From positions 434,001 to 498,000 of the forward strand of contig QPMI01000066.1 of assembly GCA_004431415.1 (NCBI GenBank): a DNA stretch of 64,000 nucleotides. Reading direction: 5' to 3'. This DNA comes from Cyanophora paradoxa. Its lineage: Eukaryota; Glaucocystophyceae; Cyanophorales; Cyanophoraceae. The notes below the pieces were generated by a model. The model was given only the letters and a program-made list of their open reading frames with translations, was not told the DNA's origin and ran no database searches. The position numbers and the translations under genes were made by a program. The stretch's first letter is position 1. Each line of letters begins with the position of its first letter. Positions 45,681 to 56,693 of this stretch are shown here, in pieces.

Positions 45681-47948
45681 TCAGACGAGGCGGGTAGAGT
45701 AGAGGAGGGTACCCGTCGCCCCGTACGCCTCCACGTACATGTACCCCTCCGGCGTGACGCTCAGCACCATGAAGCCCGCGCCCTGCAGGGGAAGTACGTC
45801 AAAAAGGACTCGCTTTTTTGCGCGCGTGGGGGGAGGGGGCGGGGCGAAGCGGGTTGGGGGTACGCGCGCGCCTCGTCGCCCCAGCGGAGCTCGGGCCGAG
45901 TGCCGAGGTAGGCCCCCGTGGAGGATCCCCCCCCGCTGATGAGCTGCTGGAACGCCGCCTTGGGCTGCGTGGGGTACGCTCGTGAGCGTCAGGGGGGTGC
46001 GCTCGCCTCCGCGAGCTAGGGGTACGGCTGGCGCACCACGATGTGCTGGAGGTTGTGGTCGTGGCCCGAGATGTAGAGGGGTACGCCGTACTGCTCCAGC
46101 AGCGGCTTGACGTGCTTGAGCAGGTCCTGGGGGTAAGGTAATCGGGACGGGGGGTCGGCGCCGGGAGGGGAGGGGTCGGCGCCAAGCACCGCCGAGTCGC
46201 CGTGGTGCCCCGCGCTGTAGATAGGGTGGTGCCCCACCACGATCTGTGCCCCCGCCGGCGGTCGGCGACGGCGAACGAAGCCCGGGGGGAAGAAGCTCGA
46301 GGGGGGTACGGCGCACCTTGATGTCGGCGGTGGATGCCTCGAGGGCCTCCTCGAGCCACGCGTACTGGTCGCCTGGGTTCTGGCTGCGGGAGCAGAAAAT
46401 CAAGAAGATTAGATTAGGGGGGGAGGGATTGGGGGGATTAGAAGATCAGGGGAGGGGGAGGAGGCTCAGGGAGAGCGCCGGCGAGGGGGTGGACGAGAAG
46501 AGTATCGAGGAGAGCAGGCTCTTGCTCGCTCTGCTCTAGAAAGCGAGCACGCAAAGATAGAGGGGGACGCGGCCCGGACGACCCAGCCACAACCTAAAGA
46601 AGCCCGAAGTCTAAGGGTCCCGAACCCACCCGTACCCCGAAGCGCACCTCATGATGTCCGACATGAACCGGTTCACGACCGGCGCCCGGTACCTAAAAAA
46701 AGGAAGGGGTCGGCGGGGGTACGGAGCGGGGAGGCGGGGGGTACGCGAAAAGGGGAGGGGTACGCACAAGGAGACGCAGGGCGTGGTATCCAGGAAGAAG
46801 ATGGAGAGGCGCTTGTCCCCGACGGGAACCGTCCGCACGTACTGGGAGGGGGGGGGGGGGAGGGGGGGGCGTGAGAGGGGGAGGAAGGGGGGGGTACGGA
46901 AGCGCACGTAGCGGGCGGGGAGGTTCCAGCGGCGCTGCTGCTCGCCGGAGGGGCCGCGCAAGCCCTCATAGTCCAGCTGGGCCTGCACGCTCCCGCCTGC
47001 GGCACGGCGGCTCTGGGGTCGGCCGCGGTTCCTTATATGGGGGGGGAGGGGAGATAGAGGGGGGTACCGAAGTAATCGTGGTTGCCGAGCGCGACGAGCC
47101 AAGTGACGTTCAGGCTCGGGTGCGAGTAGGCCTGCAATCGAGGGAGGGTTACGTGAGCGGCAGGGGTACGGAAGACACGGGCGGGGGGGGGGGGGGGGGG
47201 GGGGGCGGCGGGGAAAGAAGGGACGGGCGTGGTTTACGAAGAGCGAAACCCGCGCAATCTCATATATATGGCCCCGGGCTAGACGCCAGGCGGAGAGGGA
47301 AGCAGGGGCGCGCGCCTGCTCGAAGGAGAGCTGCCAGTGGGCGTCGGCGATGCCCGAGACGCCGTGGTTGTAGCTGCGGGGTCGGCCGGCGTCGGCCGTG
47401 GCGGGGCAGAAGGGGCGGGGCGGGGCGGGGCGGGGCGCACAAGTTGTCGCCGACCGAGATGACGTAGTCACAGCGCCGGGCGGCGCAGACGGAGCCCTGT
47501 AAACCGAGGCTCGGCGCGCAGCCGCGCTGCGCGCGCCGCGGCCCGCGGGCGATATGCGCACCATCGCCTTGGCGACGGCGGACTGCGACGCGCTGCCCTT
47601 GCGGCCCCAGTCCCCCAGGAGCGCGAAGCGGAGCACGCCGTCGCCGCTCGGGATGTCCGCGCGCTCGGGATCCGCGGGAGGCACGTAGCGGTTCGCCTGC
47701 AGCTCAAAGTACTTCACGCCCGCCAGGAGACCGCCTGCGGGGCGCCTCGCCGAGTCGGAAGGCCGCGCGCGGAGGCGAGGCGGGCGAGCTTGCAATCGCG
47801 CACCGATGCTGCAGGCCACGCAGCAGACCGCGACGAAGAACTTGACCTTCGCCCACCGCGTGCTGGTGGGATTGCCCGCCGCGGCGGCCGCGGCCGCGGG
47901 CGCCGCCGGGGTCGCGGCCAGTAGTGGCGTGGCCGCATCTGCGCCCAA
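45681..47948 (-). CDS. Purple acid phosphatase, type 5 (TRAP-like) metallophosphoesterase
   Basis: It should hydrolyse phosphomonoesters at a di-metal centre. The ATG at 47948 ([17 protein letters not shown]) precedes a hydrophobic anchor ([15 protein letters not shown]), so a signal anchor or signal peptide is likely. Motif blocks appear in order: [12 protein letters not shown] (motif I), ISVGDN joined to [15 protein letters not shown] (motif II), [16 protein letters not shown] (motif III), RRWNLPARY and [10 protein letters not shown], then [16 protein letters not shown] (motif IV) and [17 protein letters not shown] (motif V). The C terminus reads [19 protein letters not shown] and stops at 45681. 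All expected metal ligands are visible. Introns have GTGCGC donors and many GTACCCC motifs on the sense strand. An algal phosphate-scavenging role is plausible but inferred. Confidence 0.88.
47183..47205. repeat. Poly-G tract, 23 G
   Basis: An uninterrupted 23-G run inside an intron of the acid phosphatase gene. Confidence 0.9.
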
Positions 47949-48744
47949 GCGACTCGGCGGGTCAGATTGCGGCCGGGCGCAGCTGAGGGCGCATGTTCTT
48001 CTCGAGCTGCTGGCCTAGAGGCAGCTCTAACGTGGCCTGGCCCGAGATTGCCAGGCGAAGCGCGCGAGGGCCGCTAGGCGATCGACGATGCAGCGGAGTA
48101 CGCAGGGCAGCCGCAAGCACCTGCCGAGGCCATCCCCGCACTCGGCGGCGAGTCGGCGCAGGCCGCGGAAGCTCCGCTCCGAGACAGCGCAGCTGTCAGA
48201 GCTCTTTCAAGGGGTACAGGCACGCCAGCTTTCGATCGAAGTTCAGCATGGCCGAGGCTCATGCATATGCGGCGTCCTTCAACGCGACCAACGACTCGGT
48301 ACTGTCGGCAGAAGCTGCGGTGCGCGGCGGATTACGCCCGCGCGCGGCGCGGTTGCAATTGTTCCTGGCTCACGTGCACGAGAGGTTGTTGATCCATTTA
48401 GATTGCAAGTGGCGGGACGACGGCGCCTCGACTCCTGCGGCTCCTTCTCACCCCTGCGTGCGGCGGAGGTGCGCTGCAGCTGGCTTCGGCAGGCACATCC
48501 GCATGCATCGCACGCGCTCATCCTTTAGCTTAGCTTCGATGATCTAAATCCAGCCATTCCAGCGATCCGCCCGGCCGCGCGCGCTCGGCGGCCCGCGCCG
48601 CGGGCGCGCGGGCCGCGCGCGGCCGGGCGCCGGCCGCGGGGCCGGGTCTCTATAGCTAGATCTGAGCCTGCAGCTGGGGCCCGCTCCGCGACCGCGCGCG
48701 GGGTCAACGTTGACGTTAGCGCGCGTGGGCACGCAGAATCCAGG
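47949..48744. other. Divergent intergenic region
   Basis: This lies between the acid phosphatase start (-) and the small membrane-protein start (+). A 184-codon plus frame (47993-48547) exists but is Arg/Ala-rich, has no recognisable domain, and is not called. It should contain both promoters. Confidence 0.4.
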
Positions 48745-49438
48745 ATGCGCTCTTTCAAGGACGACATGCCGTGGGAGGAGATGCTGCGCGAGTTGGACAG
48801 CGGTGCGCAATTGCAATTCTCGATTTGCTATCGGTGCATGCCGTTGCGACGTCCGGTGATCATGATCATGAGCAGACGAAGGCTTCCACCTCCTTGCTCC
48901 AGTCGCGCTGAAGTACAAGGCACATCTGGAGGGATGTCGATCGGATGCACGTGTCGTCCGCGTCTCGTCAGAGAAGGACTTGCGGGAGATGGTGCGACAT
49001 GGCGCTTGTAGTTGCTCTTTATTACATGCTTTTGCGATTGTTAATTGGCCGCGGCCGGGGCCGGGGCAGTGCCGATACCTGGCGGACAACAATCGGCACG
49101 ATATCGAGGTGGTCGTGGTACCAGGGAGCGCTTGCGAGCGCCTGAAAAGATGGTTGCGCTCTCTGCCAGGCTGGATCATGGCAATGCTGATTCTCATATT
49201 TTATTTTGCCTTCATCATTACCGAGGGGAAGCGCAATCGCAAGTATTACCAGTGCGTACACACCAAACGCTGGCAGCCCCCGTTTCCCCTGAGCCCATCG
49301 GCCGCGGCCGACTGCTCACATTTAATCGATCACTGGTTCCTAGAAAGCCTAGGCCTAGGCTGGACCATCTCATCGCCTCACGGTTTCTTTGGTACGCTTC
49401 ACAATATTTTGCTCGGAGATCCAGATTCAGAGCTATAG
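48745..49438 (+). CDS. Small single-pass membrane protein, possible PB1-like N-terminal domain
   Basis: Four exons join with consistent phase. Exon 1 (MRSFKDDMPWEEMLRELDS) ends at a GTGCGC donor in phase 1. Exon 2 reads DEGFHLLAPVALKYKAHLEG, then VVRVSSEKDLREM, and ends in phase 0. Exon 3 reads CRYLADNNRHDIEVVVVPGS and then a membrane helix, WIMAMLILIFYFAFIIT, followed by basic KRNRKYY. Exon 4 ends GTLHNILLGDPDSEL with TAG at 49436-49438. The 'VSSEKDL...L...IEV' pattern is reminiscent of PB1/ubiquitin-like folds, but this is weak. The order of helix and basic residues suggests a tail-anchored or type II arrangement. No function can be assigned. Confidence 0.5.
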
Positions 49439-50397
49439 CTAGGAATAGCAGCTGCAGGATTGAAAGCAGAGTTCACTTTTCAATTGCTATATATAGGATT
49501 GCAAGATGTAGCTATAGGATTAGCGATTGCGATCAGTCAGCGCGGTAGCGGTTCTGCAGCATGCGCGCAGCATGCGCAGTAGCTATTAATAGGAGTTCTC
49601 CCGGCTTCCAATTTGTTATTCGAAATGCAAGCATATGCTGAGATTGAGATCACGATAATAAATTGTTCTGCAGCCTAGACTCTAGATCTGCGCGTCACGG
49701 CGTGCGACTGCTGCGAAAGGCTACATGGCGCCGTCAAGCTTTAAAGCTGCAGCCGGCCACAACCTGTCGGCCAGGCTCCGGCCCCCTGGCCCTTTCAGCC
49801 CCCCCCCCCCCCCCCCCCGCTGGGCCTCGTACCCCTACCGTACCCCTCTTTTTCATCGCTGGGCCGGGTCTTCCGTAGGCATACTGAGTATGCATTCGCA
49901 CACTGCAGCTGCAGCAAGCGCAGTGCAGACTGCAGGAAAAATTTCTAGAGCATGCGCACCAATGCCGTCGACGTCGACAGCGCGATCGACGCCTGCAGCC
50001 TATCTCTAGCTGCCCTTGACAAGTTTGTAAGTTTGTAGAGCCTCAGACGCTGGTAAGGTTGCGAGATTAAAATTGGGAAATCGGATCGAACCTCGCAATC
50101 GAATCGTCGAATTCGACAAATTAGATCCGACAATAAAAATACAAACAAGCAGCTACAAGATATCTCCGTGTACCGTAACTGCTGCGCACGTGCACGGTGG
50201 CCGCTCCGAGGCTCTACTCGGCGTCCGCGAAATCGACCTCCGTCTGATCATGGATTTTTATCAGCGCCCAGCAGAATGAAACGAAATCTAGAACCCATTG
50301 TGTTAACGTTAACGTTCTTGTTTGCTGCTAATTATGTTTTGTTCGGCGAGCATAAATTAGAGACGTCGACGATGTTAATCTTTGATTATAATTGGAT
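49439..50397. other. Intergenic between convergent genes, no supported gene
   Basis: This contains a 20-C run (49799-49818), CTGCAG/AGCTGC clusters and two GTTAACGTTAACG copies near 50302. A plus frame at 50168-50425 has a hydrophobic stretch but overlaps the 3' exon of the minus-strand gene and lacks support. Confidence 0.4.
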
Positions 50398-51861
50398 TCA
50401 TAATTTTTTTATAATCTCATCATGATCATCGACGTGCGACTCGGCGATGAAGAGCTCGAGATATGAATTCGAATAGAGTGCGCGCGCGAGCGATCGTTGG
50501 ACCGCACCGTGCACGTGGCGGCGTCGACATCGGCAAGGACGTCGGCCTCGACCGTGTCCAGCTCCACCTCCTGCGCGCGACCAGCAGCATTAATTACAAT
50601 TCATGTTCATGGTCAGCATTTGCGAGCAAGGAACTTTAGTCTTGAGTGATTATATATAGCTATAGCTAGGGGACCTCGAGCTCCAGATCCGAGGCCTGAG
50701 GCTCGCCGTCCGACGGTCGGGCGCGGAAAATTTGATCGCACTGCGACAGGGGGTTGTGCGCTCATGATCAGGGGCTCACGTCTTCGGCGAGGATCTGGTT
50801 GGCCTTGTCGAGCTCGTAGTAGCTGTTGTAGTTGTAGTTGTAGGGGTCGTTGTAGTTGTAAAGGTCGTTGTAGTTGTAGAGGGCGTTGTAGTTGTACGGG
50901 TTGTTGTAGTTGTAGGGGTCGCTCGCTACCGAGGCGTTGGGGTTCGTGTCGCACTTCGGCGAGTAGTCGGCGGCGTACATGTCGAGCGCGCCCCACTTGC
51001 CCTCCGGCCCGTTCCACTTCTCCGTCAAGACCGCCTTGGCCCCCGTCTTGGCCCAGCACTCCCTGCGCGTGCGAAGATGAGCCTCCTAATCATAAGAGTC
51101 TAGGTGCACGTGCACGCGAAGCTCGCGAAATATTATAATCAATTATAATGGTTTCGAATGCGAAGCGCTGGCGCACTCTTTGGTTGCGACCTCTCCGAGG
51201 CTCTTGCCCGTCGTGCCGTACAGACCGCACCTGCGAAATTGAAGCTATTAAGGGGCGATCATGATCACGACTCGGCGATCATGACTTGACGTCGACTTTT
51301 ATTTGTAATTATATAATGTACACGTGCAAGCCACTGCAAGCTAAAGGACTCCCGGGAGCTTCGAATTCGTGGTCCGGGCCGGGGCCGGGCGCACTGAGAG
51401 CCGTCGTAGCAGGTAAGCTTCTCTTTGAAGGAGATCTTCTCAGTGCACATCTTTGAGACTTTCAGCGACTCTCCACCCAGCCCTTTCACGCCAGTGAGGC
51501 CGGCGACGTCGTTTGTCGCGCTCGTGTAACAGTACCTACGCGAACCCGTGCGCCCTACGTTAGGGACGGCGACCGCGACCGGTACAAGATGTTCATCAGC
51601 ATTGTGCCGCAGATCTAAAGCGCACGCTTCAGCTTCCGCGCGGTTAATGATGATCTTGCCCTCCTGGTTTTTCATAGGCCCCTTAGAGAGCGACACCGCC
51701 GTCGACGCGTGCGTGTAGCTGTTGCCCAGCTTGGTGTAGCCGTCGAAGCACTCGTACGTGATATCGCATTTCGCGTAAGTCATGTTGAAGTCGCCATTAG
51801 TAGCCGACGAATTCCCGGAGTTGGGATCATAGTAAGAGCCCGATGAGTAGTAGCCTGACAT
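50398..51861 (-). CDS. Cys-rich protein with Tyr/Asn hexapeptide repeats, related to the 30-37 kb gene
   Basis: It starts at the ATG at 51861 (MSGYYSSGSYYDPNSGNSS) and ends with TGA at 50400-50398 (LFIAESHVDDHDEIIKKL) if the last donor is used. Cys-bearing exons include MTYAKCDITYECFDGYTKL, RRYCYTSATNDVAGLTGV, KMCTEKISFKEKLTCYDGS and CGLYGTTGKSLGEVATKE. The exon at about 51055-50770 continues KWGALDMYAADYSPKC and then about five YNYNxx hexapeptides, ending YYELDKANQILAED. The C-terminal exons are acidic (SDLELE; VELDTVEADVLADVDAATC), as in the larger gene, which supports common ancestry. A Tyr-rich repeat with many Cys suggests a cross-linked structural or matrix protein; this is inference. 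No signal peptide is visible at this start. Confidence 0.6.
50825..50922 (-). repeat. 18-bp repeats encoding YNYNxx
   Basis: Five 18-bp units with the invariant plus-strand core GTTGTAGTTGTA and a variable 6-bp end. On the minus strand they encode Tyr-Asn-Tyr-Asn plus NP, AL, DL or DP. Length is a multiple of three, so unit gain or loss keeps the frame. Confidence 0.9.
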
Positions 51862-54350
51862 TGCCGCTTATATGTCTCAGTCTTGTCGCTTGAAGCTGTG
51901 GATGACAGCACTGCGCGCGCCGTACGATCAGCATGCGAGCTCCCGGAGTCCATAAGACTCCCCGGGATTCAATCTATAGCTATATATCTAGACCCAGCTG
52001 CAGAGCTCGAGCAGCCAGCCGCTGATCATGAGCTGCAGGAGGTCTAGCTACAGATCTAGATGTGGCCATGGCGCCGGCCTTCGCCGCGAGCTCAAGTGGG
52101 CCCGGTGGGCCGAGAGCATTGACGCTCCGCGAGGGTAGTTTAGAGCGGGACATCGGCGCACCGGCCGCGGGACTCGGGGAATCGAACTTCGGAAGGACTC
52201 TGCTCGATATCCTGCGAGGGACCTCTGCACGCGCACACTGTGACTGTGTGACAGGCTGCACCTACGTATACGCCTGCAGCGTCAGCTGGACGGGCCGGAC
52301 TCTTCAAGGCTTGTGAGCTCGAGCGAGCGCGGCGTCGGCGCGCGCGCGTCGCCAGCCTGAGCAGCTGCCGCAGTGCACTGCGGCACTGCGGCAGGGCCCC
52401 GGGCCCGCGGGCCCAGCTGCAGGACTGTGCACGTGATCGGCGGCTAAGAGCTTTCCGACATCGACCTTAAAAAAGCTTCGGACCGTCGGACTGACGAGTC
52501 CTGCGCTGCAGTTTGCAGGCTGCAGGCTGCGCATGCAGGACCAATGGGCCATTGCAGGCTAGCGCTGCATGCGCAAGCTTAAGCTTAAGCGCCGGCTGCA
52601 CTAGTATAGTCTAGTACTAGAGCTGAGTACTGCCGCTGCAGCGCTGGCTCAGCGGCTGATCGATATCGAAGCATTATTATCGATCACGTTTGAGATTAAT
52701 TGCAAGTAACTTAGTAACTTTTTAACAGAGGGGAAAGAGCTGCGCATCAGCAGCGCATGTAGTACTGAGTACTAGCTACCGGCGTTACAGTGCGTCACTG
52801 AGTCACGGCGTAACTACGGTTACCGTAGACTCCGTAGTACGCGCGTCGATTCCCGACTCCCGACTCCCGAGTCACGGACCGTCGGACTCCCGCCGGGCCG
52901 GGAGTCCGGGATCCCGGGATTCCCGGCCCAGATTCCCGGCCCGCCGGCGGGACCGGGCCTTCCCGGCCCGGGGCCGCGGATCCGCAATGATCATGATCAT
53001 CGGATTACGCATCGATATCCCGGCGGAGCAGCGCCGGACTCCCGGGAGCTGCGCATGCAGAAGAGCTTCATAGAGGTTTGGGAGGCGGCTAAGAGGGTTT
53101 CGGAGGCTAGGTCACGAGTTTTTTTCAAACTCGAAAAGGTAACTTGAAACTTGAAAACAGTTTTTCTCTTTTTCTCTGGGTAGCAGCCTCTCAGAGTCTG
53201 CGCATGCGCATGCCCTCTGGCACTTCCGCCAGCCTGCCAGTGGCTGCCGCAGTGCCACTGGCTGCCAGCATGCAGCCTCAGAAGCAGGTCCTTGCCGGCG
53301 GCTGCCCTACTAGGCTAGGACCCTAGCTAGGCCTGGCCGCCGGGGTTTAGCTGCCCTAGCATTTTTCAATTTTTCTTTCTGGACAGCCGCTGAGGCTGCG
53401 CACTGCGGCATGGCGCCGCGCGCATGCATGTGCGCGCGGCTGAGCCTGCCAGCTGCAGCAGGCTAGGGCTGAGCGTGCTGCTGGCGTCGCGAATTTCGGA
53501 AGCCACCGGCATCGCGTCGATGATCGCGATCGGGCCCACTGATCAGAATTTTCTATAGATCTCGTTCGGGAGCAGGTAATCGGCGACGAACTTTCGGAAC
53601 TCGATCGGTTGGACGATCGCGAAGCGCCCCGATATCGATCGCGAGCCGTCGCAGCCGATGATCGATGACCGCTCCGCGCGCCTGCGGGAGACGCGCGGCA
53701 TGCGCAAACACGACCGGCGCCCTCGATCGCGAGCTCGCATATATATGCACGCACATGCACGGCGGCGCGACCCCGGGGCGCCTGCGGACGGGGAATCTAG
53801 ATCTATCTCGAAATGAAGGCGAAAACGAAGGCGAAAACGAAGGGACGCTTGTGCACCGAGGCCGGTTGAATTCAAAATTCAAAACAGCGATACGTTGAGG
53901 CTGGCTGAATTCCTCGAAGTGCTGCTAGCTATAGCGCTCTCTCGAAATCAATTATAGCCTCTAGCTTCAAATTTTCAGTCAACGGCAAGCGTGTGCTTAA
54001 GCGCTTCCCCCCTCGCCCTCCCCCCCCCCTCCCCCCCCTCCCCCCCTCCCCCCCTCCCCCCTGCCCTAGGCCTCCCGCGGGGGGGGGCGATGTCCCCCCC
54101 CCCCCCCCCCCCCGCCCCCCCCCCCCCCCCCCCCCCCCCCCCTTCTCGCTAATCATGAGCCGCGGGCTGCCCCTTGCAGGCTCTTCCCATTAATATTGCC
54201 CCAACCTGCAGCTGCTCCAATATTTATGGACCCAGTTTAAAATAGAATTTCACACGCTCATATATTTACTGACCGCTCATATATTTACTGACCGATTCGA
54301 GAACTAATGGAACACCGACGTGGATCGGTCGATATCCTAAAAAATCAGGC
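51862..54350. other. Long intergenic region, no supported gene
   Basis: This holds CTGCAG/GCATGC clusters (52300-52650), CCGACTCCCGACTCCCGA and CCCGG-type repeats (52850-52990), and clustered TCGATCGCGA-like palindromes (53520-53740). It also holds three GAAAACGAAGGC units (53820-53850) and a C-rich block with runs of 20 C (54094-54113) and 28 C (54115-54142). A pair of CTCATATATTTACTGACCG copies lies near 54260. Frames within it lack domains. Confidence 0.5.
54003..54142. repeat. C-rich tract with 28-C run
   Basis: Nearly pure C with sparse T and G, ending in uninterrupted runs of 20 and 28 C separated by one G. It lies about 200 bp downstream of the ADP-ribosylglycohydrolase-like stop. Confidence 0.9.
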
Positions 54351-56397
54351 CTAGGCCTCCGGCGGAGGCGCGGCGCTCGGGACGGATCCGGAGGTGGCGA
54401 GATAGAGGGCCTTGTCGATGCGGGGCTTGGAGCGGAGGCCCGAGACCCACTCGGCCGGGACCGCCGCCGCGGGGCCCTGCCGCGCCCCCAGCACAAGCCC
54501 TGCGCGCGGCCCCCTATTTGGGGGTGGCGCGGCGGGCCGGGGGCGGAAGGGCCAGGCAGGGGGGTACCGATGAGCATGCCGCGGGCGGCGCTGTCCCCCC
54601 CGACGGCCGTGTTCGCCACCAGCGCGGCCTTGAGGGCGTCTGGCGCGTTCTCGTACTTGGCTGCGGCGAAAGAAATTGAATTCAAGGGGTACGCGATAGG
54701 CGAGGGGGGTACGCGCGCACCGATGAAGTAGACGGAGACGGGGACAGCGTAAGGCGCGTAGCAAGCCGTCGAGAGCACGAGCTGGTGTAATGGATCATTC
54801 AGGAGGGGGGGTAGGTGATCTCGGGGGGGGGTACACTGCGGAGATAAACTGCACCTTCTCCCCCGAGGGAAATTCCTGCACGCCCAGACTCTTGACCGCC
54901 TCGTAATCGTCGGGGAAAGCGGCGTCGGCGGCGGCGGCGGCGAGCCCCTGCTCGACCTTCTCCCGCAGCTCAGCGTCCCCGATCGTCTCCACCGCCTGCG
55001 GCCGCGGGGTCTCAAGCGTGAGCTCGGCCCTGCAGAAGATCACGAGGGGGTGGACGCGGACCGCGCGCATGGCGGCGGAGGGGACGGCCCCGTGCAGCAC
55101 CGCGTGCGCCACCCGCGCGAAGAACTGCGCCGAGGGCCGCCGCAGCGTGAGCGGCGTAGGGGGAAAAAGACCGCAGCGTCAGCGGCGCTCGCGCTCGCAC
55201 CTCGGCGGCGGGCGCAACGAGGCTGCCGCCGTGGGTGAGGCCTGCCTGGGACCGAGCAGCCTGGACCTGGGCGCAGCTCGGGATCAGCGGAGCTCAAGGA
55301 GCGGTGGCAGAGCGGATCATCGGATGCGGACCAGCTTGTCGAGGTCCGACTTGTCGGCGAAGCGGTACAGGAGCGGCGCGATGCGCGAGGCGCCCGCCAG
55401 TTCGTTCGACTCGGAGGCGGCCTGCAGAGGAAGAAGGTTTCAAGCTCGAAGCAGAAGTATCGAAACCTTATTTTCGAAGCTTATATAATTATCGGCGCAC
55501 CTCGAGGGGACCCTTGCCCGACTCGAGGTTCGCGAACGTCTCCTTGCAGGCGTGGTCCTTGTACCCTCTGTAGGCCCCGAACCAGGCGTTCCACTGCCGC
55601 TCCAGCATTAGATTGCAAGAAGTACAAGTGAGACCCTAGCTATCGCGAGAAATCACTTTAAACGAGCTGCGAAACCCCGCGAAAATATTAATCGAGCCGC
55701 GAAAACCCCCGATCTAGAGATATTGCGCCGCAAATTTAGTCTAGGGGCGCACCTCCTTGATGAATACCGACGCATCGAACTTTTTGTGCGAGGCGACATT
55801 CTCCTGAGAGGCTTCGAAGTGAGCGCGAAGTCGATGGAGCTTGAGGCGATGCAATTTCGCGACTCGAGTGCGTGCGGGCGCGGCGGACCAGCAGCAGGAT
55901 TGCCTGGTCGCCTACGTGCGTGAGATCGCCCGCCTCTTTCCCAACGTGGTACTGGTTCAGCTCGCCGGGCTGCAGTGCGGGTCACGTGAGAGGAATCCAA
56001 AGCGCAGCTACAGCGAATTCATTCTCTTGCTCCCGCATGTGCGCGCCGCGGGTGCCACGGGCGGAATTTAATTGCGATCGGGGCGCATGCGCGCCTTGAT
56101 GAGCCTATCGGGGGTCCCGTACTTCTCCTTGATGGCATCTGGGTTGTACTCCCAGTGCACACCTAATAATGGACGGGCTCAGAAATTCAAGCCCGAATTC
56201 CGAAGCAATCGGAGATAAATTCGCACCGAGAGCGAGCGCATCGCCCGCGAATGCGGCGTAGAGGGCGTTGCGAGCACGCGCCTCGAGCTCCGGCGATCGG
56301 GAGACGACGCTCTGCAGCTGATGAAAGAGCTCGATCGCGAGGCACTGCGGCACGCGCGTTTCCGCGATCGCAGCGCGGGAGCGCGCACCTCGGCCAT
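54351..56397 (-). CDS. ADP-ribosylglycohydrolase / J1-crystallin-like protein
   Basis: The family removes ADP-ribose from proteins or is recruited as crystallin. The first exon is only ATG GCC GAG (56397-56389), followed by a GTGCGC donor. Exon 2 reads LFHQLQSVVSRSPELEARAR, then NALYAAFAGDALALG, which continues after splicing as VHWEYNPDAIKEKYG. This is the 'GDAL....HW.Y....i' N-terminal motif of the J1-crystallin-like subgroup. Later exons give QPGELNQYHVGKEAGDLTHV, GDQAILLL, WNAWFGAYRGYKDHA, KSLGVQEFPSGEKVQFISA and KYENAPDALKAALVANTAVG then GDSAARGMLIG (the C-terminal 'AN...GGD...RG' block). TAG is at 54353-54351. The usual Asp-rich metal motif is only partly recognisable, so activity is not assured. 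Confidence 0.72.
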
Positions 56398-56693
56398 TCC
56401 GTCCGCGTCGACGTTGAGCGTCCGAGAAGCTAGCGAAATTTGCGAGTCGATTGCAAGAAGTCTTGAAGAAGAGGGAGCGTGGGTACGTAGGGTTTCGAAA
56501 AGAGAAAACCGCCTTGAGAATCTAGGGAGGTCAATTTAAGGAGACAAGAGGAAATTCAGAAAGACCGCTGCTAGAGGCCTAGTTAGGAGATTCCGAGACC
56601 TAAATCTAGACCGCTAGCTAGCGCTGCTGAGGGACCGGAGGAAAATCAGGACACACGAACGCCTGCACATAAAATCTGTTTTGCGGGCGCGTA
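56398..56693. promoter_or_regulatory. Divergent promoter region
   Basis: These 296 bp separate the ATG of the ADP-ribosylglycohydrolase-like gene (-) and the ATG of the BTB gene (+). It must contain both core promoters. No clear TATA element or named operator is recognised. Confidence 0.4.

Noticed and set aside
47993-48547. 184-codon open frame on the plus strand
   Set aside because: Composition is Arg/Ala/Ser-rich without domains, and it sits in a divergent promoter region.
50168-50425. Small plus-strand frame with a hydrophobic stretch
   Set aside because: It overlaps the 3' exon of the opposite-strand Cys-rich gene, has no splice partners and no recognisable motif.
56105-56353. ADP-ribosylglycohydrolase-like start at 56353
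   Set aside because: That codon is GTG within the first intron; ATG at 56397 with a 9-nt exon and CAG acceptor gives a consistent phase.
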